Shown: positions 26,500-35,847 of the stretch, one piece after another
Layout: each line of letters starts with the position of its first letter
Position numbering within the stretch: position 1 is the stretch's first letter
From: WJMT01 sp964456985
Lineage (GTDB): Bacteria; Acidobacteriota; Aminicenantia; Aminicenantales; Aminicenantaceae
NCBI GenBank assembly: GCA_964456985.1
Contig: CAYWDH010000012.1
Coordinates: 3,042 to 67,041, forward strand
Direction: 5' to 3'
DNA: 64,000 bases
Notes under the pieces: generated by a model
Database searches by the model: none
What the model was told of the DNA's origin: nothing
The model's input: the letters and a program-made list of their open reading frames with translations, nothing else
Translations under genes and position numbers: made by a program

Positions 26500-28002
26500 C
26501 TACATTCCGCCACCTGTATGGCAATCCGAGCAGAGGGCTTCTTTCCAAATTTCATCGATATCTATCGGATGTTTGAACTCAAGAGGATTACGGATAGACC
26601 CAATCATCATAGAATCAGGGCTTCCCTGTCCTGTAATCACATGACACAAGCGGCAGTCCCGACGGATGATATCTCCACCTTCGCTGACATGAGTGGCGTT
26701 GTGACAACGAAAGCAGCCCTTGTAGTTCAAGTGCCCAATATGGTCTAAATGGGTATTCCAAGTCAGATTCATCTTTGGAAAAATATTTTTCTGATAAAGA
26801 GTCTGTAGAGTGGTCACAACTTTTTCAATCTGAGATTGATGCTGGGTAAAATATTCAGGATGGTTTTCAGAATAATAGGCTTTCAGCCCTTCTGCAATTG
26901 TATCCAGCGCTTGTTCCATTGATGTATAACCTTTGGAACATACTTCCAAGGAAATCATTTTGATTTCTGGAATATCAGGGGATAAATCACCGGTCGTCAT
27001 GGCTTCATTAATAAAACGCATTGGGCTTTTAAAATCATGGGAGGGTCGGTTATGACAGTCAATACAGTCCATGACTCGGACCTTCGACTCTTGAATCTGC
27101 TCAGGATCCAGAGGATTGTCCTGATCCTGGTAAATAATCTCCTTGCCGGTTACCAAATTTGTATAGCGGACCCACGACAGCTCCTCCCTCCTCTCGTCTT
27201 TAGCGATGTATTCGATCTTAACTTCCGGATTGATGTGCCAATGGATGCCTTCTTTTAAGCCCAGAGCTTGGTGCTCGGGACCGGTTTTTATAATCATCCG
27301 TAGATCCCAGGGAGTATTTTCCTCATCCGACAGATAATATGTCTCGAACTGAAGTTTATGCGCATAAAATTTTTCCGGCCAATGACACTGCTCGCACACT
27401 TCTCGGGCCGGTCGAAGGTTTTCAACAGGAGTGGGAATCGGTTTGGGGTAGACGTTGGTCAGGACTGAATACACCTGGTACAATCCCGACAGCTTAGAGC
27501 GGACATACCACCCTGCTCCGGGACCCACATGACATTCTACACAAGGAACCTGTGCATGAGGGGAATTCTGGTAGGCAACATATTCAGGTTCCATGACTTC
27601 ATGACAGAGCTGTCCGCAAAACTGGACCGATTCAGTATAATGGAAAGCTTCATAACTCCCAATAAGCGAAAAAAAGAGAAAAGCAGAAGCTCCTACAAAA
27701 AACAGGAAAAATCCGCGTCTTTGTTTGGTGTTGCCTAAATCTATCATAGGCCAACGCAGTTCTTCTGTTTCTTTCCTCCTTTTTTTCCTGTGGAACAGGG
27801 CTCCTATCAAAGTAATTACAAGACCTGCCAACATTACTGCTGGGAGAAGAATATATGTGACCAGTCCCAAATAAATTCCCCCTTCTGCAATCACAGCAGT
27901 GACAGCGAATAGGACAACAATCATGAAAGAACTGATGGCAGTGATAGTCAAGCCAACTAGAGAAGCCCAGTTCTGTAAAGATTTCGGAATTTTTAGCGGC
28001 AT
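26500..28002 (-). CDS. NapC/NirT-like membrane-anchored multiheme cytochrome (6 CXXCH + 1 CXXXCH)
   Basis: A 500-residue protein with two or three N-terminal membrane helices (about 15-65 and 95-115) and a large periplasmic heme domain. The first heme site is CGQLCH, a CXXXCH motif, in the context FCGQLCHEVMEPEY; six regular motifs follow (CVECH, CEQCH, CIDCH, CFRCH, CRLCH, CSDCH). The segment SPHAQVPCVECHVGPGAGWYV is typical of NapC/NirT-type quinol dehydrogenases, here in the long form known from Geobacter and relatives. It may pass electrons from quinol to periplasmic or outer-membrane cytochromes. GAGGAG precedes the ATG. It lies between the CcsA and Rieske genes in the operon. Confidence 0.87.
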   Translation of the reverse strand: MPLKIPKSLQNWASLVGLTITAISSFMIVVLFAVTAVIAEGGIYLGLVTYILLPAVMLAGLVITLIGALFHRKKRRKETEELRWPMIDLGNTKQRRGFFLFFVGASAFLFFSLIGSYEAFHYTESVQFCGQLCHEVMEPEYVAYQNSPHAQVPCVECHVGPGAGWYVRSKLSGLYQVYSVLTNVYPKPIPTPVENLRPAREVCEQCHWPEKFYAHKLQFETYYLSDEENTPWDLRMIIKTGPEHQALGLKEGIHWHINPEVKIEYIAKDERREELSWVRYTNLVTGKEIIYQDQDNPLDPEQIQESKVRVMDCIDCHNRPSHDFKSPMRFINEAMTTGDLSPDIPEIKMISLEVCSKGYTSMEQALDTIAEGLKAYYSENHPEYFTQHQSQIEKVVTTLQTLYQKNIFPKMNLTWNTHLDHIGHLNYKGCFRCHNATHVSEGGDIIRRDCRLCHVITGQGSPDSMMIGSIRNPLEFKHPIDIDEIWKEALCSDCHTGGGM

Positions 28003-28031
28003 TTTATATTCTCCTCACTTTTGCACATGGC

Positions 28032-28844
28032 TTATGCATAGCTGTGAAGTCCGGATAAAATGTAATTGACACCAAAATATGTGAACAGTGCAGCTAAGAA
28101 ACCAAGGACGGCAATGAGAGCGGAACGGCGTCCTTTCCAGCCCATGACAATCCGGGTATGGAGGTAAAGGGCGAATACAAACCAAGTGATCAAGCTCCAG
28201 ACTTCCTTAGGATCCCAGCTCCAGTAGCTTCCCCAGGCTTTATAAGCCCAAACCATTCCAAAAACCAATCCTCCTAATGTAAAAAGCGGAAACCCGACTG
28301 CAACGCTCCGATAGCTGATCGAATCTAGTATTTCGGAAGATAAAGTTGTTTTAATTCCTCTTTTTTCCCTTGAATCAGCTATCAAATAAAGAATGCTGGT
28401 TACAAGAGCAATTGCGAAAAAGGCTTCTCCCAGTAATGTCACGGATACATGAAGCCATAACCAGTAACTCTGCAGTGCGGGCATAAGGGGCTGTGCCTGC
28501 TGGGGCATAAGGGGTGAAGATGCCAGAGCCATCAAAGCAATCACCATCAACATCAAGTAGGGGCCGGCTTTCCTTATATTAAACTTCCCTTCCATGATGA
28601 GGTAGGCAACAATCACCGCCCAGCTTAAAAACGAAAGAGATTCATACATGTTGGTGAAGGGAGCGTGGCCGCTTTGGATGGTCCGTATAATCAAAGCCAC
28701 ACTATGAACAAGCAGCCCGACAGCTGCAAACATATACCCAAACCGCGCCGCTCTGTCCTGCTTAAAAAGCAAATAGGAAAAATAAAAAACGGTTGCGACA
28801 ATATATAAAATAAAAGCACCTGTAAATGCAGTTGTTTCGCTCAT
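28032..28844 (-). CDS. ccsA: CcsA/ResC-type cytochrome c assembly protein
   Basis: A 270-residue, about eight-helix membrane protein of system II cytochrome c maturation. The tryptophan-rich heme-handling WWD motif is WGSYWSWDPKEVWSLITW, flanked by the usual histidines in helices. With ResB it carries heme across the membrane and attaches it to CXXCH motifs. Its ATG overlaps the stop of the resB-like gene by four bases, so the two subunits are translationally coupled. Its location among more than fifty heme sites suggests a dedicated maturation pair for this island. Confidence 0.93.
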   Translation of the reverse strand: MSETTAFTGAFILYIVATVFYFSYLLFKQDRAARFGYMFAAVGLLVHSVALIIRTIQSGHAPFTNMYESLSFLSWAVIVAYLIMEGKFNIRKAGPYLMLMVIALMALASSPLMPQQAQPLMPALQSYWLWLHVSVTLLGEAFFAIALVTSILYLIADSREKRGIKTTLSSEILDSISYRSVAVGFPLFTLGGLVFGMVWAYKAWGSYWSWDPKEVWSLITWFVFALYLHTRIVMGWKGRRSALIAVLGFLAALFTYFGVNYILSGLHSYA

Positions 28845-30190
28845 TTGAGATTCCTTACTTCAGCTATAATAATCTGAAATTCTTTGTGAAATTCTTCTGT
28901 GCTCTTTTTGGATTGGCCCCCAAAAGTGATCTCAGCTACAGATCCGGAGCTGTGCAATGAAAAACGCAGCGTCCGGCTCGGCCAGTAAAAAGCGGCAAAT
29001 AGACCAACCATCAGCACTGTGCATCCCCCCCAGATAATATTGGTTCCCGGATCTTTCGCCACCTGTATACCAGAATATTGGGGAGCTTGAAAATCTTGAA
29101 ATGCAAAGGCTATGTCTTGTTCTCCTTCTGTGTGGGAACGGGAAAAATCAGGAAATTTGGCGAAAATCCATCCCTTAAAAATGACTTCACCATTGATCTG
29201 ACTCTCCAGATAAACTGCGGGATTGTTAGGCTGCAGGGACCGAGTCGCTACTCTATTCCCTTCTGCGATCACAAAATCAGGGACAAACTGGTGTGCAGTG
29301 ATTTCAGTCTGGCCGTCTTTAAGTCGGTATTTTTCACCAATGGAAATGCGTATTTTTTCTTCTGATATTTCGTCCTCTGGTTTCTTAACCAAAATATCCA
29401 TCAGAATATGATTCCAATCCCACCCATAACCGCTTTGATAAAAAACAAATCCCTGGTATGAAAGAGGATGATTGACTTCAATGCTTTTGGTCATCTGTTC
29501 CTTGCCTGAGTTTATCACAGTTAAAGTGCTTTTCCAGTCCTTAACAGCCCCAGTTGGATAAAATTCAGTCTCAAATCTATCCAACCGGATTTGGAAATCA
29601 GCCTGAGGCACTTTAACGATTTCCCCTTCAGTGATATTCAGGTCTCTTCGGAATCCTCCCAATCCGCTGAGAATCCCTCCCAAAAGAATGATTAAGATAC
29701 CAGTATGGACGATATCAGAACCAAAAATCCCCAAAGCCTTTTTGCGGGCTAGTATATATGTGCTCTCCGCAGCTTTGACTCTAACTCGATAATGTCTCTT
29801 CTTGAGAATCTGTCTTAATTGAGCACTGACTGTGTTGAGGTCCAGATGTTTTGTTAACTTTTTATGTTCCTTATAACTCAGGATTTGCTTTGGATCTACT
29901 GAAACTTTGGGATTGAAGATCTGTTTTAACTTCGGAAGTAAACGGGTCACTGTACACACGACTGTGTTCAGAGCAAACAAGAAAAGAAATGAAATAAACC
30001 ACCAGGACTGGTAGAGTTGAGTGATTTCGAGTCTTATTAGCAAGCCGGATAACTCACCATACCTTGACTGGTACTCCTCAGGAGAGCGGTGCTGGGGGAC
30101 CAGGGTCCCGAAAACAGATGCAAGGGTGATAACAATCAACAGAAATATGGCTAATTTCACCGAGCTGAATATATGTAGAAATGACTTCAC
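28841..30190 (-). CDS. resB: ResB/Ccs1-type cytochrome c assembly protein
   Basis: A 449-residue ResB-family protein, the partner of CcsA in system II maturation. An N-terminal helix (KLAIFLLIVITLASVFGTLVP) matches the ResB start, and further helices occur near residues 65-85, 165-185 and 385-405. The large loop between the last two is periplasmic and holds typical segments such as HPLSYQGFVFYQSGYGWDW. The start is a GTG with GGAGG eight bases upstream. It overlaps ccsA by four bases and follows the duplicated decaheme gene after about 100 bases. Confidence 0.92.
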   Translation of the reverse strand: MKSFLHIFSSVKLAIFLLIVITLASVFGTLVPQHRSPEEYQSRYGELSGLLIRLEITQLYQSWWFISFLFLFALNTVVCTVTRLLPKLKQIFNPKVSVDPKQILSYKEHKKLTKHLDLNTVSAQLRQILKKRHYRVRVKAAESTYILARKKALGIFGSDIVHTGILIILLGGILSGLGGFRRDLNITEGEIVKVPQADFQIRLDRFETEFYPTGAVKDWKSTLTVINSGKEQMTKSIEVNHPLSYQGFVFYQSGYGWDWNHILMDILVKKPEDEISEEKIRISIGEKYRLKDGQTEITAHQFVPDFVIAEGNRVATRSLQPNNPAVYLESQINGEVIFKGWIFAKFPDFSRSHTEGEQDIAFAFQDFQAPQYSGIQVAKDPGTNIIWGGCTVLMVGLFAAFYWPSRTLRFSLHSSGSVAEITFGGQSKKSTEEFHKEFQIIIAEVRNLK

Positions 30191-30287
30191 AAAATAATAT
30201 CCTCCTTAAAGAACAAACTTATTTTCTCAAACCTTTTTTCTTAAGTCTAACAAAAATTGGAAAAAAAATATAAATCGAATAATAACT

Positions 30288-32495
30288 TTATCTCCAGGTA
30301 TACTTCTGATCTCCTCCCAGGTCGATGATGGAATCAACCAAAAGCTGCGCTATATAGCGAACATTATGGATAAAGGCATGGGGTTCTTTCTGACTGAAAT
30401 GATAATTGTATACTGCTTTCAAGAGCTTACCGTTAAAACTTGTGTATCCATTTGGAAAAATGTTTTCTCCAGGGTCAACCTCTCCGTCCCCATCAGAATC
30501 AACAAAAAAGTAGGGATAGCTTTGCGAGTCGTATACTATAGGAACACCAATGATCTTGGCAGCATAGATCTGAATTCGATTGTAAAGCTCAGCCTCCAAT
30601 CCGTGAATCTCGTCCTTCAATGATTCCCATAGATTCCCATCACCGTCAAAATCAGGCATATTCCCCGGGCGTATTTCATCGAATTCGAATTTCGTGGGAT
30701 CTGCGCCAGGATTTGGCTGAGATATATCTTGTCCATGGCAGTTGACACAATCAGCAGGGTTAGGAGTCATGACATTGTGGTTCCAGTCAGTGGAAGGGAT
30801 GTCCTGCTGTCCTTTCGTTTCAGATGCCATGTGACATTCCACACATGTATCCAGCTTTCCTTCATGATTTGGGAAAAGATTCTGCCCTTTGTATTCTTTT
30901 CCACTGTATTCAAAGCCTGCAGAAACCTCAGAACCAAACAGAACTGCAGCTGCGGGATAATAGTGAATATTGATGAAACTGTAAGGACCTTCAGCTGAAA
31001 GAGCCGCAAGGACAGTATACTTTGAAGCTCTTCCCTGGTGGCAAATGAGGCAAATATTGCTGCTATCCCCTAGATCTCGTGCTATACCAGAAGGAAACTC
31101 AACTGGGCCCACAGATCTCAGGTTGGGAGGAGTTGTATGACATGTGGTGCAGAGCAGTCCGTTGGAGATCTCTGCTGCTTCAGGATCACTATTCTGAAGT
31201 GAATGAAAAAATCCTCCTCCAATTCCGAGAGTATTCTCTATTGATTCCATTTGACTACTGATAAGGAAATTGGGAAGACCTTCAGCACTGTGGCATTTGG
31301 CACAACTTGATTCAACCTCTCCTTCTTCATCCCAATGCCGCCAAGCCTCTGCCGAGCCATCAAAATGGCCTTCATCTGTACGGTGCATTCCAGCCAAAGA
31401 GATAGGATTTACTAAAGCTTCATTCAAATCTGAGATAGAATCAAAGATGAGCTCGATCAAGTATTTTCCTCCATGGGCGAACCCAGCAGGATCTTTTTGA
31501 ACCATCTGGTAATTATACGCAGCTTTAAGCAAGCGGGGAGTAAAAAAATTAAACTGATTGCTGTAATCAATTTCATTTTCATCAGGAGAACCGTTCCCGT
31601 TAGTATCGAAAAAGAAATAGGGATAGGAATCAGGATCATAAACGATTGGGAAACCTATGACATCCCTTGCATATTTTTTTATCCCATAATAAAGCTTCGC
31701 CTTTAAAGTTTTGATTTCATAATAAACACCTTCCACCATATCACCGTCACCATCATAATCGACAAAAGAACCATAAAAACGGATATCTCTGGGATCAGTA
31801 ACTCCTGTATGACAGGTATTACAGTTATTGATATTGATATCCAAGGAATGAGGATTATGGCATGCGATGCAAGCATTATAACCGATCACATGCGAAAAAC
31901 GGGCGTCATAGGACTTGTCATCATACTCATATCCTCCCTCTGCAATAGTTCCAAACTGGCTGGCTGCAGCAGCATAGTAGTGGATATTTATGAAGCTGAG
32001 ATCAGAGCTGACCATATCCTCATCACTTACTCCGGCTGTCACAATAGCGTCATCAACAGACTTTTTGGATTCTCTTCCTTGGTGACACTCTATACATAGG
32101 GCTTCTGGACCAAGGTCCTCAACCAGCTCTCCGGAGGGGAACTCAACCGAAGTATGGACTCGGACTACGCCGTTTTCAGGATCTGTGTGGCAGGCCTCAC
32201 ATTCCACGGTGCCTCCAGGTAGAACAGAGGCGTTCACCACGCCATCTCCAATGAAATCCACAAACCCTTCTGTACTGTGACATTTGGCGCATTCAACCGG
32301 AATTTGTCCATCCTCATCCCAGTGAGTGAAAGCCTCTGCATTTTCATCAGCATGTCCGGATGTCGACCAGAGATCTTCGGAATGACTCTCAAGACTTAAG
32401 ACTGAGACTTGAGGAACAGCTCTTACAGCTGCTATTCCCAGTGCACTTATGATAAAGACTATGACTAATGTTAAGATATGTGATCTCCTTATCAT
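30288..32495 (-). CDS. Secreted decaheme cytochrome built from two pentaheme repeats
   Basis: A 735-residue exported protein with ten CXXCH motifs. It is an internal duplication. Each half starts with EAFTHWDEDG.../EAWRHWDEEG... then CAKCHS(T/A)EG, contains five heme motifs, and ends with matching stretches (GFPIVYDPDSYPYFFFD against GVPIVYDSQSYPYFFVD, and LLKAAYNYQMVQK against LLKAVYNYHFSQK). Each half also holds acidic loops such as DTNGNGSPDENE and DSDGDGEVD that resemble calcium-binding motifs. The signal peptide ends near AVRA, and no lipobox cysteine is seen. Gene order directly after the MtrB-like barrel suggests the extracellular, MtrC-like member of a porin-cytochrome conduit, but no sequence match to MtrC/OmcA is evident. 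Confidence 0.8.
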   Translation of the reverse strand: MIRRSHILTLVIVFIISALGIAAVRAVPQVSVLSLESHSEDLWSTSGHADENAEAFTHWDEDGQIPVECAKCHSTEGFVDFIGDGVVNASVLPGGTVECEACHTDPENGVVRVHTSVEFPSGELVEDLGPEALCIECHQGRESKKSVDDAIVTAGVSDEDMVSSDLSFINIHYYAAAASQFGTIAEGGYEYDDKSYDARFSHVIGYNACIACHNPHSLDININNCNTCHTGVTDPRDIRFYGSFVDYDGDGDMVEGVYYEIKTLKAKLYYGIKKYARDVIGFPIVYDPDSYPYFFFDTNGNGSPDENEIDYSNQFNFFTPRLLKAAYNYQMVQKDPAGFAHGGKYLIELIFDSISDLNEALVNPISLAGMHRTDEGHFDGSAEAWRHWDEEGEVESSCAKCHSAEGLPNFLISSQMESIENTLGIGGGFFHSLQNSDPEAAEISNGLLCTTCHTTPPNLRSVGPVEFPSGIARDLGDSSNICLICHQGRASKYTVLAALSAEGPYSFINIHYYPAAAVLFGSEVSAGFEYSGKEYKGQNLFPNHEGKLDTCVECHMASETKGQQDIPSTDWNHNVMTPNPADCVNCHGQDISQPNPGADPTKFEFDEIRPGNMPDFDGDGNLWESLKDEIHGLEAELYNRIQIYAAKIIGVPIVYDSQSYPYFFVDSDGDGEVDPGENIFPNGYTSFNGKLLKAVYNYHFSQKEPHAFIHNVRYIAQLLVDSIIDLGGDQKYTWR

Positions 32496-32510
32496 TGAAG
32501 TCTCCTTTCT

Positions 32511-34367
32511 TTAGTCCCAACGATATCCGAAAGAAAATTCAAAAATATTCGCTGAATAGTCATTGTATCCTGAATTTTCCTCCTTGAAATCTATATAACG
32601 ATATCCCAAATGAAAAACCAATCTGTTCACAAACATATATTCAATATAGCTCTTCAGCATGGTGCGCGAGATCTCCCAGAAACCATTGTTTTGGTAGTAA
32701 TTCCCATAGGCTCCTATTCTAACCTGTTCATTGATGTCATAATTCAGAATAGCCTCTATCAAGTTCGATTTTCCTTCATAATAGATATCCCAAGGAAAAG
32801 TTCCTGCTCCATACCAGGAAGGGGGAAAAGCGATAATTCGGTTGGATTCTTGGATAGTGCTGATCAAGGAGTATCCGGCAGAGACATTTATAGACCCAGC
32901 TTTATATCCAGCCCGGATATTAATCTGATCAGAATGAGATTCCCATAGCTCTTTAAGGATATCGCTTTTGGTTTGATTGCGTAAATAGGAGGCTGTCAAA
33001 TTGAAATCCTGGTATTTTAATCGGCCAGTGACTCGAAGCCTATAAAAATCAGTGGGCGAAATAAGCGTAAATGGATTGTCATATATTCCATGCTGATAAT
33101 CAGCCGTAAAATGTAACAGCTGATTGATTTTCAAATTTATATTTCCAAAAAATCCATCCCTCCTGGTTTTCTCTTCATAATTGACCGTTTCCGTCCCTTC
33201 ATATTTACGGTTTTCATTACGATATCCAGCCGTGACTGTGAACCTGGGAGAAAACTGATACTGAAGTCCTCCCTCAAATCCGAGGGTGTTGTATCCTAAA
33301 GAACCAGTTTCAGATACATCATCGTATAAAAATGTCCCATCTTGATTAAAATCGTGGTAGCGGAAAGCAGCCACTATTCCTAGTTTATTCATGAGCAAAT
33401 AAGTCAAGTCAAAGTCGTAGAGTTGGATATTCCTCTCAAAGCTGCCGCTGCCAATCAGGTCGTAAGAAAATAGGCGGTCTAGATAATTGGTACCTGAAGC
33501 TGATTCTGAATAATCTAAATCCATCTCCTGATTGCGCACCTGGATTGCCCCTTTTAATAGTAAGTTATCAAATGGATTGATATTAAACTTAAGCGAATGA
33601 AGATTGGAACGGGTTTTATAGGGCTGATTGAGATAAAAATAGTTCAGGGCAGAGGGATAACCAGCAGAATCGCCCCCATCTGCATACCCGGGAATAAAAA
33701 GGCTGTTGCTGTTTTTATAGTCCATAATCTGTTCTTCAAAAAGAAAAGAATAATGATTGTTGAGCTGGACATTCAAGCCGATTGAAGCCTGTTTGTAATC
33801 CTCTTCAACCGGTTCATCGAATTCAAATTCAATGCGATTGATATCAAATGTGGTTGTGCTTTCCCCTTTCTTAGAATAGCGGTCAAAACTCATTTGCAGG
33901 GAAACTGATCGGTGCAGCATCAATTTCAAGCTGCCAGTATCTCTCACCCGGTCGTAATCAAAAGAGTGAAGGTCATAGAGATCTCCGCTGTTTTCATGCT
34001 TGTCCTGATAAAAATAGTTGGATTTTCTGCGGTCATAACGCAACTGATATGTGCCATATTTCTGGGCATAGATGGAAAGGGACTCGAAAGGATCTCCTCC
34101 CATGTTATTAGCAAATATATCCAATCGGTCAAAAATCTTCAGTCCTTTCTGTGGTTGATAATGCAAGTTGAAATTGAACAGTCGAACACCATTAAACAGG
34201 TTGAAATCTTCCTTATATTTAGATAATGTCCCGGTCGTATCCACATATCTGTAGCCAAATAGAAAATCTCCGTAAAATTCATCTTCCTGCTGGGAAAAAG
34301 AGGGGGAAACTATGAACGATACCAAAGCCGTTAATATAAAAGACGCTATGATGTATTTAAGTTTCAT
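32511..34367 (-). CDS. Outer-membrane beta-barrel of a porin-cytochrome conduit (MtrB/PioB-like)
   Basis: A 618-residue protein with a signal peptide (cleavage near FSQQ) and then almost continuous amphipathic strands rich in Tyr, Phe, Asn and Arg with short turns, ending in EFSFGYRWD, typical of an outer-membrane barrel. Long regular repeats such as YQLRYDRRKSNYFYQ fit the MtrB/PioB group. It lies between a decaheme MtrA-like gene and a secreted decaheme gene, exactly the order expected for a conduit that threads hemes through the outer membrane. GGAGGAG precedes the ATG. Direct homology to MtrB should be verified; the assignment rests on topology and context. Confidence 0.75.
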   Translation of the reverse strand: MKLKYIIASFILTALVSFIVSPSFSQQEDEFYGDFLFGYRYVDTTGTLSKYKEDFNLFNGVRLFNFNLHYQPQKGLKIFDRLDIFANNMGGDPFESLSIYAQKYGTYQLRYDRRKSNYFYQDKHENSGDLYDLHSFDYDRVRDTGSLKLMLHRSVSLQMSFDRYSKKGESTTTFDINRIEFEFDEPVEEDYKQASIGLNVQLNNHYSFLFEEQIMDYKNSNSLFIPGYADGGDSAGYPSALNYFYLNQPYKTRSNLHSLKFNINPFDNLLLKGAIQVRNQEMDLDYSESASGTNYLDRLFSYDLIGSGSFERNIQLYDFDLTYLLMNKLGIVAAFRYHDFNQDGTFLYDDVSETGSLGYNTLGFEGGLQYQFSPRFTVTAGYRNENRKYEGTETVNYEEKTRRDGFFGNINLKINQLLHFTADYQHGIYDNPFTLISPTDFYRLRVTGRLKYQDFNLTASYLRNQTKSDILKELWESHSDQINIRAGYKAGSINVSAGYSLISTIQESNRIIAFPPSWYGAGTFPWDIYYEGKSNLIEAILNYDINEQVRIGAYGNYYQNNGFWEISRTMLKSYIEYMFVNRLVFHLGYRYIDFKEENSGYNDYSANIFEFSFGYRWD

Positions 34368-34377
34368 CTTGCTCCTC

Positions 34378-35238
34378 CTATTTCAAAAAGATTGGGGATA
34401 AATTTGATCCATGGATCATGCTGTGGCATGTCACGCAATTGGTCGTTCGAGAATTAAAAGCGCTGTGCCAGGAAGGAGCGAGAGTGTGACAGCTGAAACA
34501 GAGATCGGAAACACTTTGATAGACCAGCATATGTCGATTAGGACTGCCGTGAACTTCGTGACAGACAGTACAACCTTCGATTCGAGAAGCTTCATGCTCA
34601 TACAGAAAGGGACCAGATTTGTCTGTATGACACTGGAGACAGGTCTGCTGCTTGAATCCCGCTAAACGGTTCCTGACCGAAGGACCGTGAGGATCATGGC
34701 AGGTCACACAATCCAAGATGCCCTCCTGCAAACGGTGCCTTTCATTCAATTCAAATTTTGCCATAACATCCTGATGGCATACTGAACAATTCTGGTTTTT
34801 TGGCTGCTTGAGCAACTTGGACCCATTGCTGGCATAATGAATGGAGTGACAGGAAATGCACTCCATGGAAGATTTCCCATGAGGACTGGCATAAAATGCT
34901 CCAATGTCATCATGATGACACGATAGGCAGACTTGATTTTTTTTGAGAGCTGATTCTGAATCCTTAAAGGCAAAAATGTTTCCTGCTTCGCCAGTTTCTA
35001 TATGGGCATCAGAATCTCCATGACAGGATGTACAGTCATGAACATGGATATGTGGATTTTTTGAGAATCCCTCCACCCGCTCTTCATGGCAGATAGAACA
35101 GGTTTCAAGATCTGTTTCTTCCTGAGCAGGTTGATAATGAACAGCAAAGATAAAACCGCTGATCATCACAAATACAGCCAGAATCATCAGAAATTTACTC
35201 AATTTAATCCCTGTAAAAAATTGATGATTTCTTAACAA
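34378..35238 (-). CDS. Periplasmic decaheme cytochrome, MtrA/DmsE-like
   Basis: A 286-residue secreted protein with ten CXXCH motifs (CSICH, CTSCH, CLSCH, CISCH, CSVCH, CVTCH, CLQCH, CTVCH, CFSCH, CVTCH), the number, size and spacing of the MtrA/PioA/DmsE family. Conserved patterns such as SPHGKSSMECISCHSIH and LLDxVTCHDPHG-like DCVTCHDPHGPS fit that family. It starts at TTG 35238, supported by AAAGGAGG about eight bases upstream. The N-terminal helix FLMILAVFVMISGFIFAV is the signal peptide. It should carry electrons from the periplasm into the barrel encoded immediately downstream. Confidence 0.87.
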   Translation of the reverse strand: MLRNHQFFTGIKLSKFLMILAVFVMISGFIFAVHYQPAQEETDLETCSICHEERVEGFSKNPHIHVHDCTSCHGDSDAHIETGEAGNIFAFKDSESALKKNQVCLSCHHDDIGAFYASPHGKSSMECISCHSIHYASNGSKLLKQPKNQNCSVCHQDVMAKFELNERHRLQEGILDCVTCHDPHGPSVRNRLAGFKQQTCLQCHTDKSGPFLYEHEASRIEGCTVCHEVHGSPNRHMLVYQSVSDLCFSCHTLAPSWHSAFNSRTTNCVTCHSMIHGSNLSPIFLK

Positions 35239-35295
35239 TCCGGACCTCCTTTCTTGATCGTTTCATAAACACAGGCGGCACTATACATTGGCTGT

Positions 35296-35676
35296 TCACT
35301 TGTTCTTCCCCAGAGTAGTTCTCCACTCCAATGCTTCTTTTACAGATGCCTTTACTTCATCTAGAGGAAATGGTTTCTCTATCACTTTAAAGATATTCCA
35401 TTCATTAGAAATTTTACCGAGATCCTGACTTTTCTTAACAGAAAGCGCAATCACTGCAGAACCAGGCTGAAGCTGACTCATTCTTTTGAGTGTATCTTCT
35501 GGATCAGAGTCATCTATGTCCAAATCTATAAAAATCACTTCATACTCGTGTTTCTTTGCCAATTTTGTTGCTGTCTCTATCTCGTTGGCAGTATCAACAA
35601 TATATCCTTCTTCTGATAAGATTTCTCTCATCGACCAGCGAATCAGTTTGTCACTTTCAATAATTAAAAATCTCAT
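35296..35676 (-). CDS. Single-domain response regulator (receiver only)
   Basis: A 126-residue CheY-like receiver with no output domain. Acidic pocket residues are in IIESDK (Asp9), the phosphoacceptor lies in IFIDLDIDD (about Asp51), and the conserved lysine is in VIEKPF. It is the first gene behind the sigma54 promoter of the minus-strand cytochrome operon, about 57 bases before the MtrA-like gene. It could act as a phosphate sink or as a feedback element on the kinase/NtrC pair encoded just upstream. The ATG at 35676 lies about 30 bases from the predicted transcription start. Confidence 0.85.
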   Translation of the reverse strand: MRFLIIESDKLIRWSMREILSEEGYIVDTANEIETATKLAKKHEYEVIFIDLDIDDSDPEDTLKRMSQLQPGSAVIALSVKKSQDLGKISNEWNIFKVIEKPFPLDEVKASVKEALEWRTTLGKNK

Positions 35677-35717
35677 TAGATGTCTCTATCACTATTTAAA
35701 TCATTTATCCATATTAA

Positions 35718-35733
35718 TGCAATATTCATGCCA
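35718..35733 (-). promoter_or_regulatory. Sigma54 promoter of the minus-strand cytochrome operon
   Basis: Read on the minus strand this is TGGCATGAATATTGCA, with GG and GC ten bases apart, almost identical to the promoter at 21006-21021. Transcription would start near 35707, upstream of the receiver gene at 35676, and run through the conduit and Rieske/cytochrome b genes. Confidence 0.8.
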
Positions 35734-35847
35734 GTTAAGCAAATCCTGCATATATGCTTTATGTGCCTGATTTTAAATAAGATAGGACTATAATCTGAAC
35801 TTCATTTACAAAACGAATTCAACTCAATGGGAATTTATACCTGACAA

